From NCBI GenBank assembly GCA_032718475.1, contig JAUCBJ010006414.1, forward strand, positions 45,265 to 109,264: a stretch of DNA of 64,000 nucleotides, given 5' to 3'. The position numbers were made by a program, and so were the translations under genes. The notes under the pieces are model-generated. The model was not told the origin of the DNA. It ran no database searches and saw nothing but the letters and a program-made list of their open reading frames with translations. Shown here in pieces: positions 41,701-56,760 of this stretch (positions are counted from its first letter, which is position 1; each line of letters opens with the position of its first letter). This DNA is from Nemertoderma westbladi. Lineage: Eukaryota > Xenacoelomorpha > Nemertodermatida > Nemertodermatidae.

Positions 41701-42110
41701 AGTTCAACAAACTTCTCCCGAGTACACACTCGACATAATAATGCAGTTCAACAAACTTCTCCCGAATACACACTGTCACATAATAATGCAGTTCAACAAA
41801 CTTCTCCCAAGTACACACTCGACATAATAATGCAGTTCAACAAACTTCTCCCAAGTACACACTGTCACATAATAATGCAGTTCAACAAACTTCTCCCAAG
41901 TACACACTGTCACATAATAATGCAGTTCAACAAACTTCTCCCAAGTACACACTGTCACATAATAATGCAGTTCAACAAACTTCTCCCAAGTACACACTCG
42001 ACATAATAATGCAGTTCAACAAACTTCTCCCAAATACACACTGTCACATAATAATGCAGTTCAACAAACTTCTCCCGAATACACACTGTCACATAATAAT
42101 GCAGTTCAAC
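40158..42110 (+). repeat. Transition from 44-mer-free to mixed units
   Basis: CTCGAC endings return at 40158. Type A and B units are still common, with E units next to the GTAGTTCACC markers. CCCGAGTAC units lie near 41335 and 41715 and a CCCAAATAC unit at 42029. Confidence 0.82.
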
Positions 42111-45100
42111 AAACTACTCCACCACACTCGACATAATAATGCAGTTCAACAAACTTCTCCCAAGTACACACTCGACATAATAATGCAGTTCAACAAACTA
42201 CTCCACCACACTCGACATAATAATGCAGTTCAACAAACTTCTCCCAAGTACACACTCGACATAATAATGCAGTTCAACAAACTTCTCCCGAATACACACT
42301 GTCACATAATAATGCAGTTCAACAAACTACTCCACCACACTCGACATAATAATGCAGTTCAACAAACTTCTCCCAAGTACACACTCGACATAATAATGCA
42401 GTTCAACAAACTTCTCCCGAATACACACTGTCACATAATAATGCAGTTCAACAAACTACTCCACCACACTCGACATAATAATGCAGTTCAACAAACTTCT
42501 CCCAAGTACACACTCGACATAATAATGCAGTTCAACAAACTACTCCACCACACTCGACATAATAATGCAGTTCAACAAACTTCTCCCAAGTACACACTCG
42601 ACATAATAATGCAGTTCAACAAACTTCTCCCGAATACACACTGTCACATAATAATGCAGTTCAACAAACTACTCCACCACACTCGACATAATAATGCAGT
42701 TCAACAAACTTCTCCCAAGTACACACTCGACATAATAATGCAGTTCAACAAACTTCTCCCAAGTACACACTCGACATAATAATGCAGTTCAACAAACTTC
42801 TCCCAAGTACACACTCGACATAATAATGCAGTTCAACAAACTTCTCCCAAGTACACACTCGACATAATAATGCAGTTCAACAAACTTCTCCCGAATACAC
42901 ACTGTCACATAATAATGCAGTTCAACAAACTACTCCCAAGTACACACTCGACATAATAATGCAGTTCAACAAACTACTCCCAAGTACACACTCGACATAA
43001 TAATGCAGTTCAACAAACTTCTCCCAAGTACACACTCGACATAATAATGCAGTTCAACAAACTACTCCACCACACTCGACATAATAATGCAGTTCAACAA
43101 ACTTCTCCCAAGTACACACTCGACATAATAATGCAGTTCAACAAACTTCTCCCAAGTACACACTCGACATAATAATGCAGTTCAACAAACTTCTCCCAAG
43201 TACACACTCGACATAATAATGCAGTTCAACAAACTTCTCCCAAGTACACACTCGACATAATAATGCAGTTCAACAAACTTCTCCCAAGTACACACTCGAC
43301 ATAATAATGCAGTTCAACAAACTTCTCCCAAGTACACACTCGACATAATAATGCAGTTCAACAAACTACTCCACCACACTCGACATAATAATGCAGTTCA
43401 ACAAACTTCTCCCAAGTACACACTCGACATAATAATGCAGTTCAACAAACTTCTCCCAAGTACACACTCGACATAATAATGCAGTTCAACAAACTTCTCC
43501 CAAGTACACACTCGACATAATAATGCAGTTCAACAAACTTCTCCCAAGTACACACTCGACATAATAATGCAGTTCAACAAACTTCTCCCAAGTACACACT
43601 CGACATAATAATGCAGTTCAACAAACTACTCCACCACACTCGACATAATAATGCAGTTCAACAAACTTCTCCCAAGTACACACTGTCACATAATAATGCA
43701 GTTCAACAAACTTCTCCCAAGTACACACTCGACATAATAATGCAGTTCAACAAACTTCTCCCAAGTACACACTCGACATAATAATGCAGTTCAACAAACT
43801 TCTCCCAAGTACACACTCGACATAATAATGCAGTTCAACAAACTTCTCCCAAGTACACACTCGACATAATAATGCAGTTCAACAAACTTCTCCCAAGTAC
43901 ACACTCGACATAATAATGCAGTTCAACAAACTTCTCCCAAGTACACACTCGACATAATAATGCAGTTCAACAAACTTCTCCCAAGTACACACTCGACATA
44001 ATAATGCAGTTCAACAAACTTCTCCCAAGTACACACTCGACATAATAATGCAGTTCAACAAACTTCTCCCGAATACACACTCGACATAATAATGCAGTTC
44101 AACAAACTACTCCCAAGTACACACTCGACATAATAATGCAGTTCAACAAACTTCTCCCAAGTACACACTCGACATAATAATGCAGTTCAACAAACTTCTC
44201 CCAAGTACACACTCGACATAATAATGCAGTTCAACAAACTTCTCCCAAGTACACACTGTCACATAATAATGCAGTTCAACAAACTTCTCCCGAATACACA
44301 CTGTCACATAATAATGCAGTTCAACAAACTTCTCCCAAGTACACACTCGACATAATAATGCAGTTCAACAAACTTCTCCCAAGTACACACTCGACATAAT
44401 AATGCAGTTCAACAAACTACTCCACCACACTCGACATAATAATGCAGTTCAACAAACTTCTCCCAAGTACACACTCGACATAATAATGCAGTTCAACAAA
44501 CTTCTCCCAAGTACACACTCGACATAATAATGCAGTTCAACAAACTTCTCCCAAGTACACACTCGACATAATAATGCAGTTCAACAAACTTCTCCCAAGT
44601 ACACACTCGACATAATAATGCAGTTCAACAAACTTCTCCCAAGTACACACTCGACATAATAATGCAGTTCAACAAACTACTCCACCACACTCGACATAAT
44701 AATGCAGTTCAACAAACTTCTCCCAAGTACACACTGTCACATAATAATGCAGTTCAACAAACTTCTCCCAAGTACACACTCGACATAATAATGCAGTTCA
44801 ACAAACTTCTCCCAAGTACACACTCGACATAATAATGCAGTTCAACAAACTTCTCCCAAGTACACACTCGACATAATAATGCAGTTCAACAAACTTCTCC
44901 CAAGTACACACTCGACATAATAATGCAGTTCAACAAACTTCTCCCAAGTACACACTCGACATAATAATGCAGTTCAACAAACTTCTCCCAAGTACACACT
45001 CGACATAATAATGCAGTTCAACAAACTTCTCCCAAGTACACACTCGACATAATAATGCAGTTCAACAAACTTCTCCCAAGTACACACTCGACATAATAAT

Positions 45101-45660
45101 GCAGTTCAACAAACTTCTCCCGAATACACACTCGACATAATAATGCAGTTCAACAAACTACTCCCAAGTACACACTCGACATAATAATGCAGTTCAACAA
45201 ACTTCTCCCAAGTACACACTCGACATAATAATGCAGTTCAACAAACTTCTCCCAAGTACACACTCGACATAATAATGCAGTTCAACAAACTTCTCCCGAA
45301 TACACACTGTCACATAATAATGCAGTTCAACAAACTACTCCACCACACTCGACATAATAATGCAGTTCAACAAACTTCTCCCAAGTACACACTCGACATA
45401 ATAATGCAGTTCAACAAACTACTCCACCACACTCGACATAATAATGCAGTTCAACAAACTTCTCCCAAGTACACACTCGACATAATAATGCAGTTCAACA
45501 AACTTCTCCCGAATACACACTGTCACATAATAATGCAGTTCAACAAACTACTCCACCACACTCGACATAATAATGCAGTTCAACAAACTTCTCCCAAGTA
45601 CACACTCGACATAATAATGCAGTTCAACAAACTTCTCCCAAGTACACACTCGACATAATA
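42111..45660 (+). repeat. Type F sub-array (40-bp, CTACTCCACCACACTCGAC)
   Basis: A 40-bp unit combining CTACTC, the CCACCAC of type E and the CTCGAC ending of the 44-mers is common here, for example from 42113, 42197, 42326, 43061, 43365, 43625, 44416 and 44676, and again at 45.3-45.6 kb. One CCACCACACTCGAC unit near 49800 lies outside, headed by CTTCTC. Between them are long runs of type C. Type F looks like a recombinant of E and C. Confidence 0.88.
43285..45270 (+). repeat. Higher-order repeat, 1,051 bp, 24 monomers
   Basis: About 43285-44220 recurs at about 44336-45271. Each copy has two F units 260 bp apart (43365/43625 and 44416/44676), then one B unit, a run of C units, a D unit (44068 and 45119) and a CTACTC-headed C unit. 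The 1,051-bp step equals two 40-mers, three 45-mers and nineteen 44-mers. Confidence 0.87.
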
Positions 45661-48600
45661 ATGCAGTTCAACAAACTTCTCCCGAATACACACTCGACAT
45701 AATAATGCAGTTCAACAAACTTCTCCCAAGTACACACTCGACATAATAATGCAGTTCAACAAACTTCTCCCGAATACACACTCGACATAATAATGCAGTT
45801 CAACAAACTTCTCCCAAGTACACACTCGACATAATAATGCAGTTCAACAAACTACTCCCAAGTACACACTCGACATAATAATGCAGTTCAACAAACTACT
45901 CCCGAATACACACTGTCACATAATAATGCAGTTCAACAAACTTCTCCCGAATACACACTGTCACATAATAATGCAGTTCAACAAACTACTCCCAAGTACA
46001 CACTCGACATAATAATGCAGTTCAACAAACTTCTCCCGAATACACACTCGACATAATAATGCAGTTCAACAAACTTCTCCCAAGTACACACTCGACATAA
46101 TAATGCAGTTCAACAAACTACTCCCAAGTACACACTCGACATAATAATGCAGTTCAACAAACTACTCCCGAATACACACTGTCACATAATAATGCAGTTC
46201 AACAAACTTCTCCCGAATACACACTGTCACATAATAATGCAGTTCAACAAACTTCTCCCAAGTACACACTCGACATAATAATGCAGTTCAACAAACTTCT
46301 CCCGAATACACACTCGACATAATAATGCAGTTCAACAAACTTCTCCCAAGTACACACTCGACATAATAATGCAGTTCAACAAACTACTCCCAAGTACACA
46401 CTCGACATAATAATGCAGTTCAACAAACTACTCCCGAATACACACTGTCACATAATAATGCAGTTCAACAAACTTCTCCCGAATACACACTGTCACATAA
46501 TAATGCAGTTCAACAAACTTCTCCCAAGTACACACTCGACATAATAATGCAGTTCAACAAACTTCTCCCAAGTACACACTCGACATAATAATGCAGTTCA
46601 ACAAACTTCTCCCGAATACACACTCGACATAATAATGCAGTTCAACAAACTTCTCCCAAGTACACACTCGACATAATAATGCAGTTCAACAAACTTCTCC
46701 CGAATACACACTCGACATAATAATGCAGTTCAACAAACTTCTCCCGAATACACACTCGACATAATAATGCAGTTCAACAAACTACTCCCAAGTACACACT
46801 CGACATAATAATGCAGTTCAACAAACTACTCCCAAGTACACACTCGACATAATAATGCAGTTCAACAAACTTCTCCCGAATACACACTCGACATAATAAT
46901 GCAGTTCAACAAACTTCTCCCGAATACACACTCGACATAATAATGCAGTTCAACAAACTTCTCCCAAGTACACACTCGACATAATAATGCAGTTCAACAA
47001 ACTACTCCCAAGTACACACTCGACATAATAATGCAGTTCAACAAACTACTCCCGAATACACACTGTCACATAATAATGCAGTTCAACAAACTACTCCCGA
47101 ATACACAATGTCACATAATAATGCAGTTCAACAAACTACTCCCGAATACACACTCGACATAATAATGCAGTTCAACAAACTTCTCCCGAATACACACTGT
47201 CACATAATAATGCAGTTCAACAAACTACTCCCGAATACACACTGTTACATAATAATGCAGTTCAACAAACTTCTCCCGAATACACACTGTCACATAATAA
47301 TGCAGTTCAACAAACTTCTCCCGAATACACACTGTCACATAATAATGCAGTTCAACAAACTTCTCCCGAATACACACTGTCACATAATAATGCAGTTCAA
47401 CAAACTTCTCCCGAATACACACTGTCACATAATAATGCAGTTCAACAAACTACTCCCGAATACACACTGTCACATAATAATGCAGTTCAACAAACTTCTC
47501 CCGAATACACACTGTCACATAATAATGCAGTTCAACAAACTTCTCCCGAATACACACTCGACATAATAATGCAGTTCAACAAACTACTCCCGAATACACA
47601 CTGTCACATAATAATGCAGTTCAACAAACTTCTCCCGAATACACACTCGACATAATAATGCAGTTCAACAAACTTCTCCCAAGTACACACTCGACATAAT
47701 AATGCAGTTCAACAAACTACTCCCAAGTACACACTCGACATAATAATGCAGTTCAACAAACTACTCCCGAATACACACTGTCACATAATAATGCAGTTCA
47801 ACAAACTACTCCCGAATACACACTCGACATAATAATGCAGTTCAACAAACTACTCCCGAATACACACTGTCACATAATAATGCAGTTCAACAAACTACTC
47901 CCGAATACACACTGTCACATAATAATGCAGTTCAACAAACTTCTCCCGAATACACACTCGACATAATAATGCAGTTCAACAAACTTCTCCCGAATACACA
48001 CTCGACATAATAATGCAGTTCAACAAACTTCTCCCAAGTACACACTCGACATAATAATGCAGTTCAACAAACTTCTCCCAAGTACACACTCGACATAATA
48101 ATGCAGTTCAACAAACTACTCCCAAGTACACACTCGACATAATAATGCAGTTCAACAAACTACTCCCGAATACACACTGTCACATAATAATGCAGTTCAA
48201 CAAACTACTCCCGAATACACACTGTCACATAATAATGCAGTTCAACAAACTTCTCCCAAGTACACACTCGACATAATAATGCAGTTCAACAAACTACTCC
48301 CAAGTACACACTCGACATAATAATGCAGTTCAACAAACTACTCCCGAATACACACTGTCACATAATAATGCAGTTCAACAAACTACTCCCGAATACACAC
48401 TGTCACATAATAATGCAGTTCAACAAACTTCTCCCAAGTACACACTCGACATAATAATGCAGTTCAACAAACTTCTCCCAAGTACACACTCGACATAATA
48501 ATGCAGTTCAACAAACTTCTCCCAAGTACACACTCGACATAATAATGCAGTTCAACAAACTACTCCCAAGTACACACTCGACATAATAATGCAGTTCAAC

Positions 48601-51600
48601 AAACTTCTCCCGAATACACACTCGACATAATAATGCAGTTCAACAAACTTCTCCCGAATACACACTCGACATAATAATGCAGTTCAACAAACTTCTCCCG
48701 AATACACACTCGACATAATAATGCAGTTCAACAAACTTCTCCCAAGTACACACTCGACATAATAATGCAGTTCAACAAACTACTCCCAAGTACACACTCG
48801 ACATAATAATGCAGTTCAACAAACTTCTCCCGAATACACACTCGACATAATAATGCAGTTCAACAAACTTCTCCCGAATACACACTGTCACATAATAATG
48901 CAGTTCAACAAACTTCTCCCGAATACACACTGTCACATAATAATGCAGTTCAACAAACTTCTCCCGAATACACACTCGACATAATAATGCAGTTCAACAA
49001 ACTTCTCCCGAATACACACTCGACATAATAATGCAGTTCAACAAACTTCTCCCAAGTACACACTCGACATAATAATGCAGTTCAACAAACTACTCCCAAG
49101 TACACACTCGACATAATAATGCAGTTCAACAAACTTCTCCCGAATACACACTCGACATAATAATGCAGTTCAACAAACTTCTCCCAAGTACACACTCGAC
49201 ATAATAATGCAGTTCAACAAACTACTCCCAAGTACACACTCGACATAATAATGCAGTTCAACAAACTTCTCCCGAATACACACTCGACATAATAATGCAG
49301 TTCAACAAACTTCTCCCGAATACACACTCGACATAATAATGCAGTTCAACAAACTTCTCCCGAATACACACTCGACATAATAATGCAGTTCAACAAACTT
49401 CTCCCAAGTACACACTCGACATAATAATGCAGTTCAACAAACTACTCCCAAGTACACACTCGACATAATAATGCAGTTCAACAAACTTCTCCCGAGTACA
49501 CACTCGACATAATAATGCAGTTCAACAAACTTCTCCCGAATACACACTCGACATAATAATGCAGTTCAACAAACTTCTCCCGAATACACACTGTCACATA
49601 ATAATGCAGTTCAACAAACTTCTCCCGAATACACACTCGACATAATAATGCAGTTCAACAAACTTCTCCCGAATACACACTCGACATAATAATGCAGTTC
49701 AACAAACTTCTCCCAAGTACACACTCGACATAATAATGCAGTTCAACAAACTACTCCCGAATACACACTGTCACATAATAATACAGTTCAACAAACTTCT
49801 CCACCACACTCGACATAATAATGCAGTTCAACAAACTTCTCCCGAATACACACTCGACATAATAATGCAGTTCAACAAACTTCTCCCGAATACACACTCG
49901 ACATAATAATGCAGTTCAACAAACTTCTCCCGAATACACACTGTCACATAATAATGCAGTTCAACAAACTTCTCCCGAATACACACTGTCACATAATAAT
50001 GCAGTTCAACAAACTACTCCCGAATACACACTGTCACATAATAATGCAGTTCAACAAACTTCTCCCGAATACACACTCGACATAATAATGCAGTTCAACA
50101 AACTTCTCCCAAGTACACACTCGACATAATAATGCAGTTCAACAAACTACTCCCAAGTACACACTCGACATAATAATGCAGTTCAACAAACTACTCCCGA
50201 ATACACACTGTCACATAATAATGCAGTTCAACAAACTACTCCCGAATACACACTGTCACATAATAATGCAGTTCAACAAACTTCTCCCAAGTACACACTC
50301 GACATAATAATGCAGTTCAACAAACTTCTCCCAAGTACACACTCGACATAATAATGCAGTTCAACAAACTACTCCCAAGTACACACTCGACATAATAATG
50401 CAGTTCAACAAACTTCTCCCGAATACACACTCGACATAATAATGCAGTTCAACAAACTTCTCCCGAATACACACTCGACATAATAATGCAGTTCAACAAA
50501 CTTCTCCCGAATACACACTGTCACATAATAATGCAGTTCAACAAACTACTCCCAAGTACACACTCGACATAATAATGCAGTTCAACAAACTTCTCCCGAA
50601 TACACACTCGACATAATAATGCAGTTCAACAAACTTCTCCCGAATACACACTGTCACATAATAATGCAGTTCAACAAACTTCTCCCGAATACACACTGTT
50701 ACATAATAATGCAGTTCAACAAACTTCTCCCGAATACACACTGTTACATAATAATGCAGTTCAACAAACTTCTCCCGAATACACACTGTCACATAATAAT
50801 GCAGTTCAACAAACTTCTCCCGAATACACACTGTTACATAATAATGCAGTTCAACAAACTTCTCCCGAATACACACTCGACATAATAATGCAGTTCAACA
50901 AACTACTCCCAAGTACACACTCGACATAATAATGCAGTTCAACAAACTTCTCCCGAATACACACTCGACATAATAATGCAGTTCAACAAACTTCTCCCGA
51001 ATACACACTGTCACATAATAATGCAGTTCAACAAACTTTTCCCGAATACACACTGTTACATAATAATGCAGTTCAACAAACTTCTCCCGAATACACACTG
51101 TTACATAATAATGCAGTTCAACAAACTTCTCCCGAATACACACTGTCACATAATAATGCAGTTCAACAAACTTCTCCCGAATACACACTGTTACATAATA
51201 ATGCAGTTCAACAAACTTCTCCCGAATACACACTCGACATAATAATGCAGTTCAACAAACTACTCCCGAATACACACTGTCACATAATAATGCAGTTCAA
51301 CAAACTACTCCCAAGTACACACTCGACATAATAATGCAGTTCAACAAACTTCTCCCGAATACACACTCGACATAATAATGCAGTTCAACAAACTTCTCCC
51401 GAATACACACTGTTACATAATAATGCAGTTCAACAAACTTCTCCCGAATACACACTGTCACATAATAATGCAGTTCAACAAACTTCTCCCGAATACACAC
51501 TGTCACATAATAATGCAGTTCAACAAACTTCTCCCGAATACACACTGTCACATAATAATGCAGTTCAACAAACTTCTCCCAAGTACACACTGTCACATAA

Positions 51601-51890
51601 TAATGCGGTTCAACAAACTTCTCCCGAATACACACTGTCACATAATAATGCAGTTCAACAAACTACTCCCGAATACACACTGTCACATAATAATGCAGTT
51701 CAACAAACTTCTCCCGAATACACACTGTCACATAATAATGCAGTTCAACAAACTTCTCCCAAGTACACACTCGACATAATAATGCAGTTCAACAAACTTC
51801 TCCCGAATACACACTGTCACATAATAATGCAGTTCAACAAACTTCTCCCAAGTACACACTGTCACATAATAATGCAGTTCAACAAACTTC
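45661..51890 (+). repeat. CTACTC-rich sub-array
   Basis: Every few units CTTCTC is replaced by CTACTC, in combination with A, C and D right parts. The pattern of CTACTC-C followed by CTACTC-A recurs at about 45.9, 46.1, 46.4, 47.0, 47.7, 48.1, 48.3 and 50.2 kb. An unusual CACAATGTCAC lies near 47107 and an ATACAG for ATGCAG near 49783. Confidence 0.85.
50538..51250 (+). repeat. Tandem duplication, 357 bp (8 monomers)
   Basis: The block beginning with a CTACTC-headed C unit at about 50538 recurs at 50895 with the same order: D, A, then units ending GTTAC and GTCAC, then D. The only difference I see is a C-to-T change at 51039 (CTTTTC for CTTCTC). 357 bp equals five 45-mers plus three 44-mers. 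A shorter related block follows from about 51297. Confidence 0.9.
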
Positions 51891-53620
51891 TCCCTTATAC
51901 ACACTGTTACATAATAATGCAGTTCAACAAACTTCTCCCAAGTACACACTCGACATAATAATGTAGTTCAACAAACTTCTCCCAAGTACACACTGTCACA
52001 TAATAATGCAGTTCAACAAACTTCTCCCTTATACACACTGTTACATAATAATGCAGTTCAACAAACTTCTCCCAAGTACACACTCGACATAATAATGTAG
52101 TTCAACAAACTTCTCCCAAGTACACACTGTCACATAATAATGCAGTTCAACAAACTTCTCCCGAATACACACTGTCACATAATAATGCAGTTCAACAAAC
52201 TTCTCCCAAGTACACACTCGACATAATAATGCAGTTCAACAAACTTCTCCCAAGTACACACTCGACATAATAATGTAGTTCAACAAACTTCTCCCAAGTA
52301 CACACTGTCACATAATAATGCAGTTCAACAAACTTCTCCCTTATACACACTGTTACATAATAATGCAGTTCAACAAACTTCTCCCAAGTACACACTCGAC
52401 ATAATAATGCAGTTCAACAAACTTCTCCCGAATACACACTGTCACATAATAATGCAGTTCAACAAACTTCTCCCAAGTACACACTGTCACATAATAATGC
52501 AGTTCAACAAACTTCTCCCTTATACACACTGTTACATAATAATGCAGTTCAACAAACTTCTCCCAAGTACACACTCGACATAATAATGTAGTTCAACAAA
52601 CTTCTCCCAAGTACACACTGTCACATAATAATGCAGTTCAACAAACTTCTCCCTTATACACACTGTTACATAATAATGCAGTTCAACAAACTTCTCCCAA
52701 GTACACACTCGACATAATAATGTAGTTCAACAAACTTCTCCCAAGTACACACTGTCACATAATAATGCAGTTCAACAAACTTCTCCCGAATACACACTGT
52801 TACATAATAATGCAGTTCAACAAACTTCTCCCAAGTACACACTCGACATAATAATGTAGTTCAACAAACTTCTCCCAAGTACACACTGTCACATAATAAT
52901 GCAGTTCAACAAACTTCTCCCTTATACACACTGTTACATAATAATGCAGTTCAACAAACTTCTCCCTTATACACACTGTTACATAATAATGCAGTTCAAC
53001 AAACTTCTCCCTTATACACACTGTTACATAATAATGTAGTTCAACAAACTTCTCCCAAGTACACACTGTCACATAATAATGCAGTTCAACAAACTTCTCC
53101 CTTATACACACTGTTACATAATAATGCAGTTCAACAAACTTCTCCCTTATACACACTGTTACATAATAATGTAGTTCAACAAACTTCTCCCAAGTACACA
53201 CTGTCACATAATAATGCAGTTCAACAAACTTCTCCCTTATACACACTGTTACATAATAATGCAGTTCAACAAACTTCTCCCAAGTACACACTCGACATAA
53301 TAATGTAGTTCAACAAACTTCTCCCAAGTACACACTGTCACATAATAATGCAGTTCAACAAACTTCTCCCGAATACACACTGTTACATAATAATGCAGTT
53401 CAACAAACTTCTCCCAAGTACACACTCGACATAATAATGTAGTTCAACAAACTTCTCCCAAGTACACACTGTCACATAATAATGCAGTTCAACAAACTTC
53501 TCCCAAGTACACACTGTCACATAATAATGCAGTTCAACAAACTTCTCCCTTATACACACTGTTACATAATAATGCAGTTCAACAAACTTCTCCCAAGTAC
53601 ACACTCGACATAATAATGTA
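51885..53620 (+). repeat. TTATAC patch (CCCTTATACACACTGTTAC units)
   Basis: Twelve units carry CCCTTATAC instead of CCCGAATAC or CCCAAGTAC, always with a GTTAC ending. They lie near 51893, 52027, 52338, 52517, 52652, 52919, 52964, 53009, 53099, 53144, 53233 and 53547. They alternate with B units and GTAG-headed units. The variant is absent from the rest of the window, so it arose and spread within 1.7 kb. Confidence 0.9.
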
Positions 53621-56600
53621 GTTCAACAAACTTCTCCCAAGTACACACTGTCACATAATAATGCAGTTCAACAAACTTCTCCCGAATACACACTGTCACA
53701 TAATAATGCAGTTCAACAAACTTCTCCCAAGTACACACTCGACATAATAATGCAGTTCAACAAACTTCTCCCAAGTACACACTCGACATAATAATGCAGT
53801 TCAACAAACTTCTCCCGAATACACACTGTCACATAATAATGCAGTTCAACAAACTTCTCCCGAATACACACTGTCACATAATAATGCAGTTCAACAAACT
53901 TCTCCCGAATACACACTGTCACATAATAATGCAGTTCAACAAACTTCTCCCAAGTACACACTCGACATAATAATGCAGTTCAACAAACTTCTCCCGAATA
54001 CACACTCGACATAATAATGCAGTTCAACAAACTTCTCCCAAGTACACACTCGACATAATAATGCAGTTCAACAAACTTCTCCCGAATACACACTGTCACA
54101 TAATAATGCAGTTCAACAAACTTCTCCCGAATACACACTCGACATAATAATGCAGTTCAACAAACTTCTCCCGAATACACACTCGACATAATAATGCAGT
54201 TCAACAAACTTCTCCCAAGTACACACTCGACATAATAATGCAGTTCAACAAACTTCTCCCGAATACACACTGTTACATAATAATGCAGTTCAACAAACTT
54301 CTCCCAAGTACACACTGTTACATAATAATGCAGTTCAACAAACTTCTCCCGAATACACACTGTCACATAATAATGCAGTTCAACAAACTTCTCCCAAGTA
54401 CACACTCGACATAATAATGCAGTTCAACAAACTTCTCCCGAATACACACTGTTACATAATAATGCAGTTCAACAAACTTCTCCCAAGTACACACTCGACA
54501 TAATAATGCAGTTCAACAAACTTCTCCCAAGTACACACTCGACATAATAATGCAGTTCAACAAACTTCTCCCAAGTACACACTCGACATAATAATGCAGT
54601 TCAACAAACTTCTCCCAAGTACACACTGTCACATAATAATGCAGTTCAACAAACTTCTCCCAAGTACACACTCGACATAATAATGCAGTTCAACAAACTT
54701 CTCCCAAGTACACACTCGACATAATAATGCAGTTCAACAAACTTCTCCCGAATACACACTGTCACATAATAATGCAGTTCAACAAACTTCTCCCGAATAC
54801 ACACTGTCACATAATAATGCAGTTCAACAAACTTCTCCCGAATACACACTGTCACATAATAATGCAGTTCAACAAACTTCTCCCAAGTACACACTCGACA
54901 TAATAATGCAGTTCAACAAACTTCTCCCAAGTACACACTCGACATAATAATGCAGTTCAACAAACTTCTCCCGAATACACACTGTCACATAATAATGCAG
55001 TTCAACAAACTTCTCCCAAGTACACACTCGACATAATAATGCAGTTCAACAAACTTCTCCCAAGTACACACTCGACATAATAATGCAGTTCAACAAACTT
55101 CTCCCAAGTACACACTCGACATAATAATGCAGTTCAACAAACTTCTCCCGAATACACACTGTCACATAATAATGCAGTTCAACAAACTTCTCCCAAGTAC
55201 ACACTCGACATAATAATGCAGTTCAACAAACTTCTCCCAAGTACACACTCGACATAATAATGCAGTTCAACAAACTTCTCCCGAATACACACTGTCACAT
55301 AATAATGTAGTTCAACAAACTTCTCCCGAATACACACTGTCACATAATAATGTAGTTCAACAAACTTCTCCCGAATACACACTGTCACATAATAATGCAG
55401 TTCAACAAACTTCTCCCGAATACACACTGTCACATAATAATGCAGTTCAACAAACTTCTCCCGAATACACACTGTCACATAATAATGTAGTTCAACAAAC
55501 TTCTCCCAAGTACACACTCGACATAATAATGCAGTTCAACAAACTTCTCCCGAATACACACTGTCACATAATAATGCAGTTCAACAAACTTCTCCCGAAT
55601 ACACACTGTCACATAATAATGTAGTTCAACAAACTTCTCCCGAATACACACTGTCACATAATAATGCAGTTCAACAAACTTCTCCCAAGTACACACTCGA
55701 CATAATAATGCAGTTCAACAAACTTCTCCCGAATACACACTGTCACATAATAATGCAGTTCAACAAACTTCTCCCGAATACACACTGTCACATAATAATG
55801 TAGTTCAACAAACTTCTCCCGAATACACACTGTCACATAATAATGCAGTTCAACAAACTTCTCCCAAGTACACACTCGACATAATAATGCAGTTCAACAA
55901 ACTTCTCCCGAATACACACTGTCACATAATAATGCAGTTCAACAAACTTCTCCCAAGTACACACTCGACATAATAATGCAGTTCAACAAACTTCTCCCAA
56001 GTACACACTCGACATAATAATGCAGTTCAACAAACTTCTCCCGAATACACACTGTCACATAATAATGTAGTTCAACAAACTTCTCCCGAATACACACTGT
56101 CACATAATAATGCAGTTCAACAAACTTCTCCCAAGTACACACTCGACATAATAATGCAGTTCAACAAACTTCTCCCGAATACACACTGTCACATAATAAT
56201 GCAGTTCAACAAACTTCTCCCGAATACACACTGTCACATAATAATGTAGTTCAACAAACTTCTCCCGAATACACACTGTCACATAATAATGCAGTTCAAC
56301 AAACTTCTCCCAAGTACACACTCGACATAATAATGCAGTTCAACAAACTTCTCCCGAATACACACTGTCACATAATAATGCAGTTCAACAAACTTCTCCC
56401 AAGTACACACTCGACATAATAATGCAGTTCAACAAACTTCTCCCAAGTACACACTCGACATAATAATGCAGTTCAACAAACTTCTCCCGAATACACACTG
56501 TCACATAATAATGTAGTTCAACAAACTTCTCCCGAATACACACAGTCACATAATAATGCAGTTCAACAAACTTCTCCCAAGTACACACTCGACATAATAA

Positions 56601-56760
56601 TGCAGTTCAACAAACTTCTCCCGAATACACACTGTCACATAATAATGCAGTTCAACAAACTTCTCCCAAGTACACACTCGACATAATAATGCAGTTCAAC
56701 AAACTTCTCCCGAATACACACTGTCACATAATAATGCAGTTCAACAAACTTCTCCCGAAT
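53621..56760 (+). repeat. A/C sub-array with GTAG-headed A units
   Basis: Blocks of two to five type A units are separated by one to four C units. GTAG-headed type A units recur from 55.3 to 56.5 kb. No foreign sequence is present. Confidence 0.85.
55654..56600 (+). repeat. Tandem higher-order repeat, 446 bp (10 monomers)
   Basis: The segment from about 55654 recurs from about 56100. The step equals six 45-mers plus four 44-mers. A smaller 179-bp step (three 45-mers and one 44-mer) links it to the preceding block from 55475. One difference is CACACAGTCAC in the second copy near 56540, where the first has CACACTGTCAC. Confidence 0.87.
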
